Source: JALZOC01 sp038320555 (GTDB lineage Bacteria > Acidobacteriota > Vicinamibacteria > Vicinamibacterales > 2-12-FULL-66-21). From it: a stretch of 64,000 nucleotides of DNA. The DNA lies in assembly GCA_038320555.1 (NCBI GenBank), contig JBBQEJ010000003.1:1-64000 (forward strand), written 5' to 3'. How positions within the stretch are numbered: position 1 is the first letter of the stretch; each line of letters opens with the position of its first letter. This document shows positions 40,347 to 50,213 of the stretch, piece by piece. A program made the position numbers and the translations under genes. The notes beneath the pieces were generated by a model. That model was not told the origin of the DNA and ran no database searches. It worked only from the letters and a program-made list of their open reading frames with translations.

Positions 40347-40376
40347 CTTGACTAATTAACGCTCACATTTTATATT
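40347..40376 (+). promoter_or_regulatory. dnaK promoter with HAIR-like half site
   Basis: TTGACT (40348-40353) and TATATT (40371-40376) are spaced by 17 bases, in an unusually AT-rich stretch, about 50 bases upstream of dnaK. Overlapping the -35, CTTGACT-N7-GCTCACA resembles the HspR-bound HAIR sequence CTTGAGT-N7-ACTCAAG (6 of 7 and 4 of 7 matches). hspR is the last gene of this operon, so autoregulation is plausible; the second half site is weak. No CIRCE element is present. Confidence 0.5.
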
Positions 40377-40433
40377 ACTAACGTTATAAAGATTTGCCGC
40401 ATAGCTGAGCGGCAGGACGTGAGGACAAACGGC

Positions 40434-42359
<1,926 letters not shown>

Positions 42360-42360
42360 T

Positions 42361-42494
42361 GTCTGGGTGCCAGGGGGTGCCAAGGGTGCCAGGGGTGCCA
42401 GGGGTGCCACGCGTGCCGGAGGTGCAGCGGTGCTAGTAGGGCCACTCGTGGCACGCAGGGCGCCCGTGGCACCCAAGGCACCGATGGCACTCTG
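42361..42494. repeat. GTGCCAGGG-word inverted repeat between dnaK and dnaJ
   Basis: Right after the dnaK stop, about 60 bases of GGTGCCAGG words are followed by GGCACGCAGG, GGCACCCAAGG and GGCACTC words in the opposite sense. The arms could form a long imperfect stem within the operon. The same word family separates the mutase subunit genes (14112-14226). Confidence 0.65.
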
Positions 42495-42496
42495 AT

Positions 42497-43582
42497 ATGG
42501 ACTTTTACGTCATCCTCGGACTCGAGCCGGGCGCAAGCCCGGCCGAGATCAAGCGGGCGTATACGCGGCTGTCCCGGCGGTACCATCCCGGGGTCAACCC
42601 GGGTGACCGCCAGGCAGAAGCGGTGTTCGACCGGATCACCGAAGCGTACCAGACGCTGAGCGATCCGGATCGCCGGCGGCAATACGATGCCGCGGGCGGA
42701 TCGCCCAACCCGCGTCCACAAGCGGGCGCGTTCGAGTTCGCGGGATTTGATTTTTCGTTCGCCGCGCGCGGCACCGAAGCCGCGACATTCAGCGAACTGT
42801 TTGCGGATGTGCTCCACCCGCCCGTCAAGGATGATGGGCAGGCCGAGCCGGGGGCGGATCTCTTCGGCTCACTGACGGTGACGTTCGAGGAATCGCTCCG
42901 CGGCGTCGATCGCCAGGTCGTCGTGACCCGCCAGGTGCTCTGCGGGGCGTGCGCGGGGGCTGGACGGATTCGCACGCCGGAAGGCCGTTGTCCGCATTGC
43001 CTCGCGACCGGCCGGGTGCAGTGGGCGCGCGGGCACATGGTGTTCGCGAAATCGTGCGCGGCGTGCGCGGGCACGGGCCGCCAGCGTTTTCAGCGCTGCG
43101 AGGTCTGCGGCGCGCAAGGCCGTCTCGTTCGCAGCGAGCCGGTGCCGGTGCGCGTGCCGGCCGGCGTGTCGGGCGGCACACAGTTGCGATTGCCGGAACG
43201 TGGACACGCGGGGACGCGCGGTGGACCGAACGGCGACTTATATGTGGACGTCCACGTGGAGGCGCACCCGCTCCTGCGCCGGGAGGGGGATGACCTTTTC
43301 ATCGTCGTACCGGTGGCAGTGCATGAAGCCGTGCTCGGCGCGCGGATCGACGTGCCCACGCTCGACGGACGCATCAACGTGAAGATTCCGCCGGGTACAC
43401 AGGCCGGGCAGCGATTGAAGGTGAGCGGTCGCGGCGCGCCGACGCCGTCGGGATTGCGCGGCGATCTGATCGTCGAAGTCAAGCTGGTGCTCCCGGCGGT
43501 GTCCGATGAGCGATCGAAGGAGCTGATGCGCGAGTTCGGCCGGCTGAACGATGAAAACGTGAGAAGAGACTTACACGTATGA
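42497..43582 (+). CDS. dnaJ: DnaJ-type co-chaperone with HPG in place of HPD
   Basis: A 361-residue DnaJ with J domain (1-65), a short linker without a typical Gly/Phe region, four zinc-binding CxxCxG repeats (CGACAGAG, CPHCLATG, CAACAGTG, CEVCGAQG; about 155-210) and the C-terminal substrate domains (VRVPAGVSGGTQLRLPERGH, VPTLDGRINVKIPPGTQAGQRLKV). The loop between J helices 2 and 3 reads HPG (residues 30-32, 42584-42592), not HPD, whose Asp is needed in E. coli DnaJ to stimulate DnaK. The rest of the J domain is intact (YEVLG-like, YQTLSDPDRRRQYD). Either a lineage variant or a reduced-function protein. Confidence 0.93.
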   Translation: MDFYVILGLEPGASPAEIKRAYTRLSRRYHPGVNPGDRQAEAVFDRITEAYQTLSDPDRRRQYDAAGGSPNPRPQAGAFEFAGFDFSFAARGTEAATFSELFADVLHPPVKDDGQAEPGADLFGSLTVTFEESLRGVDRQVVVTRQVLCGACAGAGRIRTPEGRCPHCLATGRVQWARGHMVFAKSCAACAGTGRQRFQRCEVCGAQGRLVRSEPVPVRVPAGVSGGTQLRLPERGHAGTRGGPNGDLYVDVHVEAHPLLRREGDDLFIVVPVAVHEAVLGARIDVPTLDGRINVKIPPGTQAGQRLKVSGRGAPTPSGLRGDLIVEVKLVLPAVSDERSKELMREFGRLNDENVRRDLHV

Positions 43583-44031
43583 CCGCCAAACGGTCGGGCA
43601 AGGCGTACTACATGATCAGCGCGGTGGCGCAGAAGTACAACATCCACCCGCAGACGCTGCGCCTGTACGAACGCGAAGGCCTGTTGAAGCCGTCGCGCAC
43701 GGAAGGGAATACGCGGCTCTATTCGGAAGATGATCTCGAGCAGCTCGAGACCATCCTGTCGTTGACCCGCGATCTCGGCGTCAATCTCGCGGGCGTCGAA
43801 ATCATCCTGAACATGCGTCGCAAGATCGAGGCGATGCAGCACGAAGTCAACGAGTTCATCGACTACGTGAAGCACGAGGTCTCGCGCGGCATCGGCGACT
43901 GGGAGCAGCGGTTGAGCACCGCGCTCGTGAAGTCGTCGCCGACCGACCTCGTCCGCGCCGCAGCCGCTTCGGCCCATACCGAAACCACCGTCGAGCCTGA
44001 ACAGGTCGAAGAGCCTCGCCGAAAGGCATGA
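43579..44031 (+). CDS. hspR: MerR-family heat-shock repressor HspR
   Basis: A 150-residue MerR-family regulator: winged-helix part (YMISAVAQKYNIHPQTLRLYEREGLLKPSRTEGNTRLYSEDDL, residues about 10-55) then a helical dimerisation region (GVEIILNMRRKIEAMQHEVNEFIDYVKHEV). Motifs and location fit HspR, which represses dnaK operons at HAIR sites, with DnaK as co-repressor. It overlaps dnaJ by four bases (ATGA), the usual arrangement in Actinobacteria and several other phyla. The acidic C-terminal tail is variable. Confidence 0.92.
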   Translation: MTAKRSGKAYYMISAVAQKYNIHPQTLRLYEREGLLKPSRTEGNTRLYSEDDLEQLETILSLTRDLGVNLAGVEIILNMRRKIEAMQHEVNEFIDYVKHEVSRGIGDWEQRLSTALVKSSPTDLVRAAAASAHTETTVEPEQVEEPRRKA

Positions 44032-44059
44032 CGCGCCTCACAGCGCCTTTCTTCTTCGT

Positions 44060-44762
44060 ATCCGAGCCGCGGCTATCGCCGTGATCGCCTGATTGCCAAC
44101 CCGGGCGGGTTGCGCGGATGATATTCGTATGGCGCACGCCCCTTCGGACGACACCGATGCAATCTCGGGCTGATCGAGGCCGGCCGGCGGTTCGATCCCG
44201 ATCGGAACGTGAAGTTCATCCCCTACGCCGTGTGGTGGATTCGCCAGGCCATCACCCACGCGCTCTCGGGCCAGACTCGGGCATTCACCCTCCCGCAAAA
44301 ACTGTCGGCAGTGGCCTCGCGTTTTCGGGCGTGAGGTCTCGGAATTGGCCGAGGAGCTTCGCCGTAGCCCGACGCATCGTGAAATCGCCGACGATCTCGA
44401 TCTGTCCGAAGGGGAGGTCGAAGCACTGATCCGAATCGGCGACCGCGACGTGTCCCTGAGCGATGGACCGGAGCTTGGAGAAAATGCTCCGGCAGGTGAG
44501 CGTGCCGCCTGCCGAAGAGGAGCTGATTCATCGGCGGCTGCACGCGGGCGTGCGCGGCGCGCTCGGCGAGCTGGACGAGAAGGAGCGGGAAGTGATCGAA
44601 CTGCGGTTCGGCCTCGATCGCGACGGCGACCCTCGCACCCTGCAAGAGGTGGGCGACACGCTCGGCCTGTCGCGCGAACGCATCAGACAGATCGAGTCTC
44701 GTGCCAAAGAAAAACTGCGGCGCTCGAAGCGCGCGGGTGAACTGCGCAGCTATCTGAATTGA
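44060..44762 (+). pseudogene. Broken sigma-70 factor gene (RpoD/RpoH-like)
   Basis: Three frames must be joined to read it. Region 2 is seen as NLGLIEAGRRFDPDRNVKFIPYAVWWIRQAI (about 44158-44250), followed by FTLPQKLSAVASRF, then a shift near 44325 into ELAEELRRSPTHREIADDLDLSEGEVEALI (region 3), and another near 44465 into region 4 (LDEKEREVIELRFGLDRDG, LSRERIRQIESRAKEKLR) ending SYLN at 44762. Upstream of 44158 only scraps such as RDRLIAN remain, with a stop, and no start codon is evident. Location after hspR suggests a former heat-shock or primary-type sigma gene. Several independent lesions make decay more likely than a single error. Confidence 0.75.
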
Positions 44763-44826
44763 CGATTGCGGATTCGAATCAACCGTCTTACAATCACGAT
44801 TCACGTTCGTCAGATTTCCCATCCAC

Positions 44827-45681
44827 ATGGCCTGTCCGCTTTGCGACGATACCGGCTGGAAGGCCGTTGAGGCCGATGGCGTCCGCCGCGTTGTCCGATG
44901 CGATTGCTGGCGTCAAGGGCTTTCGACGCGTCTGTTGGACGACGCGCGAATCCCGCCGCGCTACAAGCGGTGCGATCTCGAAACCTTCGTGACGTATCCG
45001 AACGAAAAGCTGCTGGGCGCGGTGAAGCAGGCCCGCAAGTTCGCCGAAGAGTTTCCCGAGCCTCGCAAGAGTCTCTGCCTGATCGGTCCTCCCGGCATAG
45101 GCAAGACGCATCTCGCGGTGGCGGTGCTGCGTGACGTGATCGTCACGAAAGGGGCGCGCGGACTCTTCTACGATGTGCGCGATCTGCTGCGAGTCATCCG
45201 GAGCACGTACAACCCGCTCGTTCGCACGGCAGAGATGGACATCCTGCGGCCGGTGATGGAAGCGGACCTCCTCGTGCTCGACGACATCGGCTCGGAGAAG
45301 ACGTCGGAGTGGGTCGAGGAAACCATGAACCTGATCGTGAATACGCGCTACAACGAGCGGCGCCACACGATCTTCACGTCGAACTATGAGGACACGCCAG
45401 AGGGGGACTCCGAGGGCCAGGAATTCACGCTCAAGGAGCGCATCGGCTTTCGCATTCATTCCCGGCTGCACGAGATGTGTGAATTCCTCGAGTTCGACGG
45501 GGCCGACTTCCGTCACGCGCCGCCCAACGCGGGAGGAGACGACCTCCTTACGATGTGGAAGGCGAAAACACCCGGCCGTCGCACGCTCCCGACGCGCTCG
45601 AAGGGTCCGGTCCGCGCACAATTAAGACCCGAATCCAGGGGGAAGGACCTCGGGTGGACCGGCGGGAAAGCCGGGACGTAA
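44827..45681 (+). CDS. DnaC/IstB-like AAA+ ATPase with N-terminal zinc motif
   Basis: A 284-residue ATPase. It starts with a zinc-ribbon-like cluster (CPLCDDTGW...VVRCDCW), then an AAA+ core: Walker A LIGPPGIGKTHL (about 80-91), Walker B DLLVLDDIGSE (about 150-160), sensor segment TIFTSNYED and an Arg-bearing RIHSRLHEMCEFLEF end. This is the layout of DnaC/DnaI-type helicase loaders and phage replication proteins. Without transposase next to it, a replication or repair loader is more likely than IstB. The C-terminal 35 residues are basic and variable. Confidence 0.85.
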   Translation: MACPLCDDTGWKAVEADGVRRVVRCDCWRQGLSTRLLDDARIPPRYKRCDLETFVTYPNEKLLGAVKQARKFAEEFPEPRKSLCLIGPPGIGKTHLAVAVLRDVIVTKGARGLFYDVRDLLRVIRSTYNPLVRTAEMDILRPVMEADLLVLDDIGSEKTSEWVEETMNLIVNTRYNERRHTIFTSNYEDTPEGDSEGQEFTLKERIGFRIHSRLHEMCEFLEFDGADFRHAPPNAGGDDLLTMWKAKTPGRRTLPTRSKGPVRAQLRPESRGKDLGWTGGKAGT

Positions 45682-45709
45682 TTCGGGGTCTTTCGGTGTG
45701 TGACGCACA

Positions 45710-46828
45710 ATGCTGGGTCTTTACCTTCACATTCCGTTCTGTTCCGCCATCTGCAACTACTGCAATTTCAACCGCGGACTCTTCGAGCCCGGGCTCAAGG
45801 ATCGGTACGTCGCGGCGCTCGAGCGGGAAATCACGGCTTCAGGTCGAGGCGAGCCGGTTGATACGATCTTTTTCGGGGGCGGCACGCCGTCCCTTCTTGA
45901 CCCCGCCGAGATCGCGCGGCTGATCGCGGCAACGCGCGCGGCCTTTGGCGTGGCGCCTGACGCGGAAATCACGCTCGAGACCAACCCCGAAACCTCAACG
46001 TCAGAACGGATGAGCGGGTTTCGGGAAGCGAGTGTGAATCGCATCAGTTTCGGCGTGCAATCGTTCAGGGACCAGGAGTTGAAAAGGCTCGGACGCATTC
46101 ATTCCGCCGATCGGGCACGGGCCGCCGTACACGAGGCGCGCAAGGCCGGCTTCGACAACGTCTCGCTCGATCTGATGATGTGGCTGCCGCAGCAGAGTGC
46201 GGCGGACTGGCGCGAGAGCGTCCACGGGTTGATTGAGGTGGCGCCCGAACACGCGTCGCTGTACCTGCTCGAGCTCTATCCGAACGCGCCGCTGAAGGAA
46301 GACATGGCGCGCGCCGGCTGGTCCCTCGCGCCCGACGACGATGCCGCAGAGATGTACTTGTGGAGCCTGTCGCGCCTGGACGACGCAGGGTACGAGCAGT
46401 ACGAGATTTCGAACGTGTCGAGGCCGGGGCGGCCGTCCCGGCACAATCTGAAATACTGGAAGGACGGCGAGTGGATCGGGTTCGGCTGCGGCGCACATTC
46501 GACGCGGAATGGCGCGCGGTGGAAGAACGTCGCGTCCACTGAGGAGTACATTAGTCGCCTCCACGCCGGACACTCAGTCGTCGCCGAACGCCGGGAGCTG
46601 ACGCGCGAGGCACAGCTCGAGGAGGCGTTGTTTACGGGCCTGCGACTGTCAGAGGGACTGGACCTGGACACCGTTGGACAACAATACGGCATTGATGCGT
46701 GGGACCGGTACGCGGACGCCCTGCACCCTGCGATCGAGGCCGGGTTGGCCATCCGCGACGGCCCCCGGTTACGGCTGTCGCGCGACGGCATGCTTCTGGC
46801 TAATGAAATCCTGTCGGTGTTCGTATAG
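45710..46828 (+). CDS. hemW: Radical SAM heme chaperone HemW
   Basis: A 372-residue radical SAM protein. The 4Fe-4S cysteines are Cys11, Cys15 and Cys18 in HIPFCSAICNYCNF; FFGGGTPSLL, ETNPET and ISFGVQSFRD follow as in HemN-like proteins. It lacks the fourth Cys and other features of true coproporphyrinogen oxidase HemN, and the C-terminal domain (LTREAQLEEALFTGLRLSEGLDL) matches HemW, which binds heme and passes it to respiratory enzymes. It was long mis-annotated as oxygen-independent coproporphyrinogen oxidase. Confidence 0.93.
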   Translation: MLGLYLHIPFCSAICNYCNFNRGLFEPGLKDRYVAALEREITASGRGEPVDTIFFGGGTPSLLDPAEIARLIAATRAAFGVAPDAEITLETNPETSTSERMSGFREASVNRISFGVQSFRDQELKRLGRIHSADRARAAVHEARKAGFDNVSLDLMMWLPQQSAADWRESVHGLIEVAPEHASLYLLELYPNAPLKEDMARAGWSLAPDDDAAEMYLWSLSRLDDAGYEQYEISNVSRPGRPSRHNLKYWKDGEWIGFGCGAHSTRNGARWKNVASTEEYISRLHAGHSVVAERRELTREAQLEEALFTGLRLSEGLDLDTVGQQYGIDAWDRYADALHPAIEAGLAIRDGPRLRLSRDGMLLANEILSVFV

Positions 46829-46924
46829 AACGAGATCTGCCGCCGCAGTCTAGGCAGGTTGGCGCGGTGTACGGTAGAGTGTCGTCTCCGTTTCACTTCG
46901 CTGTTCGATCAAGGAGGAGATTGA

Positions 46925-47446
46925 ATGCGTCGCCCCTTCGTTATTTCGAGTTTTGCTCTGGCAATGGCGTTGGCTCCCGCCGTGCTGTTTGCACAGGCGC
47001 CCGCTCCCACGCAGCCGCCGGCTGGCCAGACGCCTCCCGCCCAGGCGCCAGCCCAGCCCGCAGCTCCGGCTGCGCCAAAACTGGCGTTGACGAGCCCTGC
47101 CGGCGCGTTGCTGGTTCCGATAAAGCCGGGTGAGACCGCGGTCTTCGAGGAATTCGTGGCGAAGCTGAAGGCAGGGCTGGCGAAAACGTCGGACGCGACG
47201 CTGAAGCAGCAGGCCGCCGGCTTCAAGATCTACAAGGCAGCCGAGCCCTTCGGCCCCAACGCGCTTTACGTCGTGACGATTGAGCCGGTCGTGCCGAGTG
47301 CCGATTACGAGCTCTTCGACATGCTGCGGCGGACCATGACGCCCGAAGAGCTGCGCGCACCGGAGGCCGCTGACATGTGGAAGCGTTACGCCAACGCGTT
47401 CGCCTCGGGCCCGAGCCGGTTGAGCCTGACGCCCATCGGACAGTAG
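46925..47446 (+). CDS. Secreted Pro/Ala-rich hypothetical protein
   Basis: A 173-residue protein with a signal peptide (about 1-24, ending VLFAQ), a Pro/Ala/Gln linker of about 30 residues and a C-terminal globular part of about 120 residues (VPIKPGETAVFEEFVAKLKAGLA, AAGFKIYKAAEPFGPNALYVVTIEPVVPSADYELFDMLRR as a continuous but variable segment, PEAADMWKRYANAF). It looks like an alpha-beta fold of the dimeric ferredoxin-like type, but I do not recognise a family. AAGGAGGAG ribosome-binding site. Single gene ending in a strong hairpin. Confidence 0.75.
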   Translation: MRRPFVISSFALAMALAPAVLFAQAPAPTQPPAGQTPPAQAPAQPAAPAAPKLALTSPAGALLVPIKPGETAVFEEFVAKLKAGLAKTSDATLKQQAAGFKIYKAAEPFGPNALYVVTIEPVVPSADYELFDMLRRTMTPEELRAPEAADMWKRYANAFASGPSRLSLTPIGQ

Positions 47447-47450
47447 GCTC

Positions 47451-47513
47451 GGTTCCCTGACAAGGGACACGGCAAAAGGGAACAGTCCCTTTTGCCTGTC
47501 CCTTGTCAGAACC
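47451..47513. terminator. Strong bidirectional hairpin between convergent genes
   Basis: Arms 47458-47481 and 47486-47508 pair over 23 bp with one bulged base and a 4-base loop; outer GGTTC/GAACC (47451-47455 and 47509-47513) extends it. Words are TGACAAGGGACA and GGCAAAAGGGA, the same type as the array at 48010-48050. It lies between two convergent genes and overlaps the stop codon of the barrel gene. No T-tract follows. Confidence 0.7.
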
Positions 47514-47988
47514 TCAGATTAATCCCCGCGTAGAAGCGCTGCGGCTTTGAGTGGAGCGGGGTGCCTCGCAACGTGAAGACGCGGTAGTCGAACCGGAGTC
47601 GAAGCGGTCCGACGAGCGACATCTTCACCCCGCCTCCGACGTTGATGCCGACGTTGGTCTCCGACGCGACGTCAAGCGTCTCGCGAAAGATCCCCCCGCC
47701 CGCGGTACCGTAGAACTGCAATCCGCCGATTGGAATGGGTGTCTGCACCAGCCCGTTGAACATGAACGTCCGCAAGCTGGGCGCCGCGTTGCTGAGGTCT
47801 TGGTTCGTGTGCGCGTACTCGAATTCGAACCCGGCGACCAGAAGCCCCATCCCGGCCGCGAATCCCTTCACCACGCGCGCCGAGGGAGTCGGCGTCGCGC
47901 CGAGGAAGGCCGTGACGTCCGCTGAGGCCGCCGACGGCAGGAAAAGCGAGATGGTAAAAGGGACGAGGAAAAAGAAACGGAGACGCAT
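47506..47988 (-). CDS. Small outer-membrane beta-barrel protein
   Basis: A 160-residue protein with a signal peptide (RFFFLVPFTISLFLPSAASA) and alternating aromatic/small residues in strands (LLVAGFEFEYAH, LQFYGTAGGGIFRETL, VGINVGGGVKMSLV, LRLRFDYRVFTL), ending FYAGINLRF with the C-terminal Phe read by the BAM machinery. Size fits an eight-stranded OmpA/OmpW-like barrel. The ATG at 47988 begins the signal peptide; longer frames upstream run through the repeat array. Function unknown. Confidence 0.8.
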   Translation of the reverse strand: MRLRFFFLVPFTISLFLPSAASADVTAFLGATPTPSARVVKGFAAGMGLLVAGFEFEYAHTNQDLSNAAPSLRTFMFNGLVQTPIPIGGLQFYGTAGGGIFRETLDVASETNVGINVGGGVKMSLVGPLRLRFDYRVFTLRGTPLHSKPQRFYAGINLRF

Positions 47989-48009
47989 GTCATCAGCATA
48001 GCGCGTTCC

Positions 48010-48050
48010 TTGCTCCCTTTCCCTTTTCCCTTTTCCCTTTTCCCTTTTCT
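48010..48050. repeat. CCCTTTT-word tandem array
   Basis: Five to six degenerate copies of TTCCCTTT(T) in one orientation, in the divergent gap between the barrel gene and an acyl-CoA dehydrogenase. A TACAGT box (48054-48059) directly follows, just before the next start codon. Confidence 0.6.
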
Positions 48051-48067
48051 CGGTACAGTCCGTCGTG

Positions 48068-49210
48068 ATGGACTTTCGGCTAACCGACGAGCAGGAAATG
48101 CTCCGCCGCAGCGTGCGCGAGTTCGCGGAAGCGGAAATCCGCCCGCACGTGATGGAGTGGGACGAGTCGCAGCACTTTCCGATGGATCTCCTGCCGAAGC
48201 TCGCCGCGCTGGGCCTGACGGGCATCCAGTTTCCTGAGCAATACGGCGGCGCGGGGATGTCGTCGGTTGATTACTGCATCTGCATCGAAGAGCTGGCGCG
48301 CGTGTGCCCAGCCGTCGCGCTGTCGGTTGCCGCACACAACGGCCTCTGCACCTCGCACATCGCGATGTTCGGCAGCGACGCGCAGAAATCGCAGTTCCTC
48401 CCGCGGCTGGTCGGCGGTGAGGTCCTCGGGGCCTGGGGCCTGACCGAGGCGAGCGCCGGCAGCGACGCGGCCGCCATGCGAACGACCGCGGTGCGGCAGG
48501 GGGAATGCTGGGTCCTCAACGGATCGAAGACCTTTATTACCCACGGCCGCATCGGCGGCGTCATGGTTGTCGTGGCGATCACCGATCGAACCAAAGGGCA
48601 TCGGGGCATCTCGGCGTTCATTGTCGAGCACGGCACCCGCGGCATGAGCGCGGGGAAGAAAGAAAACAAGCTCGGCATGCGTGCGAGTGACACGAGCGAA
48701 GTCATCTTTCAGGAGTGCCGCGTGCCGGCCGCGCATCTGCTTGGCGAGGAAGGCCAGGGGTTCATCAATACGCTGCAGGTCCTCGACGCGGGACGCATCG
48801 GGATCGCAGCCCTCTCGGTCGGCCTTGCTCAGGGGGCGTTCGAGGCGGCGCGCGCGTACGCCAAGGAAAGACGGCAATTCGGACAGCCGATTGCCGGGTT
48901 TCAGGCGATCCAGTGGAAGCTTGCCGACAACGCCACGCGGATCGAAGCCGCGCGCCTTCTGACCTATCGTGCCGCCTACCTCAAGGACCGCGGCGCGCGA
49001 ACGACCCGCGAGTCGTCGATGGCCAAGCTCTTCGCCAGCGAGATCGCCGTCAAGGCCGCCGACGACTGCGTGCAGATCCACGGGGGCTACGGATTCGTGA
49101 AGGACTATCCGGCCGAGAAATACTTTCGCGACGTGAAGCTCGTCACCATCGGCGAAGGCACCAGCGAAATCCAGCGCCTCGTCATCGCGCGCCAGCTGCT
49201 CGGACAGTGA
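48068..49210 (+). CDS. Acyl-CoA dehydrogenase
   Basis: A 380-residue acyl-CoA dehydrogenase of the butyryl/short-chain branch: LTDEQEMLRRSVREFAEAEI, WGLTEASAGSDAAAM, GSKTFITHGR, ERRQFGQPIAGFQAIQ, VQIHGGYGFVKDYPAEKYFRDVKL and a C-terminal GEGTSEIQR with the usual catalytic Glu. It oxidises acyl-CoA to enoyl-CoA, passing electrons to ETF. A GTG one codon upstream (48065) is an alternative start. Its TGA overlaps the GTG of meaB, tying it to the methylmalonyl pathway. Confidence 0.94.
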   Translation: MDFRLTDEQEMLRRSVREFAEAEIRPHVMEWDESQHFPMDLLPKLAALGLTGIQFPEQYGGAGMSSVDYCICIEELARVCPAVALSVAAHNGLCTSHIAMFGSDAQKSQFLPRLVGGEVLGAWGLTEASAGSDAAAMRTTAVRQGECWVLNGSKTFITHGRIGGVMVVVAITDRTKGHRGISAFIVEHGTRGMSAGKKENKLGMRASDTSEVIFQECRVPAAHLLGEEGQGFINTLQVLDAGRIGIAALSVGLAQGAFEAARAYAKERRQFGQPIAGFQAIQWKLADNATRIEAARLLTYRAAYLKDRGARTTRESSMAKLFASEIAVKAADDCVQIHGGYGFVKDYPAEKYFRDVKLVTIGEGTSEIQRLVIARQLLGQ

Positions 49211-50178
49211 CGCGTCCGGACCTGTCTCAACGTGTGATGGAGGGAGACGCGCGGGCCGTCGCGCGCGCGATATCCCTGATCGAGGACGAAACCCCCTCCG
49301 GCGCTGAATTGATCCGGCGCATCTTTCCGAGCACCGGCCGGGCCTATCTCGTTGGCATCACGGGGCCGCCCGGCTCCGGCAAGAGCACCCTCGTCGATCG
49401 GTTGACATCCGAAATCCGCAAGACATCGAAGACGGTGGGCGTGGTGGCGGTCGATCCGACCAGTCCGTTCAGCGGCGGCGCTCTCCTGGGCGATCGGGTG
49501 CGGATGCAGGCGCACGCCGGCGATGCCGGTGTGTTCATCAGGAGCATGGCCACGCGCGGCCATCTGGGCGGGCTGGCCCGGGCCACGTTTGAGGCGGCGC
49601 TCGTGCTCGACGCTGCCGGCAAGGACGTCGTGCTTATCGAAACCGTCGGGGTGGGACAGGACGAGATCGATATCGTGCGAACCGCCGATGTTTCGATCGT
49701 CACCCTGGTGCCTGGCTCAGGAGACGAGGTCCAGGCGCTCAAGGCCGGGATCATGGAAATCGCCGACATCTTCGTCGTCAACAAGGCGGATCGCGAAGGT
49801 GCAGACCGTACCGTGGCCTCGATCGAGGCCAACCTGTCCTTACAGACGTTCGCTCCGGGAGAATGGCGGCCACTGATCCTGAAGACCGAGGCAATCACGG
49901 GACAGGGAGTACCGGAGCTTCTCGCGGCAATCGAGCGCTTTCGGGCGTACTCCGCCGATTCGCAAGGGCGCCGGCGCCGCGCCCGTGCCGAGTTTCGAGT
50001 GCGGGAGCTGCTCGCGCAGCGCTTCGTTCAGCACGTCGAGCAGGAGGTCCTCGCCGACGGTGAGCTCGGGGGGATACTCGATCGCATCGCGGCGCGCGAG
50101 CTGGATCCGTATGCGGCGGTGGACGAGATTGTGCGGCGAACATTAACGGGTGCTCGCCTAGAGGTGCTTCCGCCTTAG
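49207..50178 (+). CDS. meaB: Methylmalonyl-CoA mutase-associated GTPase MeaB
   Basis: A 323-residue G3E-family GTPase: P-loop GITGPPGSGKST (about 48-59), VDPTSPFSGGALLGDRVRM, the switch/ETVGVGQDEID segment and the base-recognition NKADREGAD, then a C-terminal dimerisation helix pair. MeaB loads and protects the B12 cofactor of methylmalonyl-CoA mutase, whose subunits are encoded at 12442-14644. GTG start overlapping the preceding stop (GTGA). Formerly misnamed ArgK. Its last codons, for LPP, lie within the palindromic repeat at 50167. Confidence 0.94.
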   Translation: MTRPDLSQRVMEGDARAVARAISLIEDETPSGAELIRRIFPSTGRAYLVGITGPPGSGKSTLVDRLTSEIRKTSKTVGVVAVDPTSPFSGGALLGDRVRMQAHAGDAGVFIRSMATRGHLGGLARATFEAALVLDAAGKDVVLIETVGVGQDEIDIVRTADVSIVTLVPGSGDEVQALKAGIMEIADIFVVNKADREGADRTVASIEANLSLQTFAPGEWRPLILKTEAITGQGVPELLAAIERFRAYSADSQGRRRRARAEFRVRELLAQRFVQHVEQEVLADGELGGILDRIAARELDPYAAVDEIVRRTLTGARLEVLPP

Positions 50179-50203
50179 AGGTGCTTCCGCCTAAAGGCGG
50201 AAG
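50167..50203. repeat. 20-nt palindromic repeat, one half copy and one full copy
   Basis: A half copy (50167-50176) forms the last codons of meaB and a full copy (50184-50203) follows, ten bases before the epimerase ATG. Same element as at 21021, 38105 and 51714. Confidence 0.7.
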
Positions 50204-50213
50204 CTACAAGAGT

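Noticed and set aside
40239..40433. CIRCE/HrcA element upstream of dnaK
   Set aside because: No TTAGCACTC-N9-GAGTGCTAA match; the hspR gene and a partial HAIR-like site explain regulation better.
44757..44810. Possible T-arm (GGATTCGAATC) before the DnaC-like gene
   Set aside because: It belongs to the AATC-word repeat family; no cloverleaf can be formed.
44827..45681. IstB transposition helper
   Set aside because: The ATPase resembles IstB/DnaC, but there is no IstA transposase or terminal inverted repeats, and hemW follows directly.
48715..49206. Upstream extension of the meaB frame inside the acyl-CoA dehydrogenase gene
   Set aside because: The added 164 residues are an out-of-frame reading of the dehydrogenase; the conserved MeaB N-terminus starts at the GTG at 49207.
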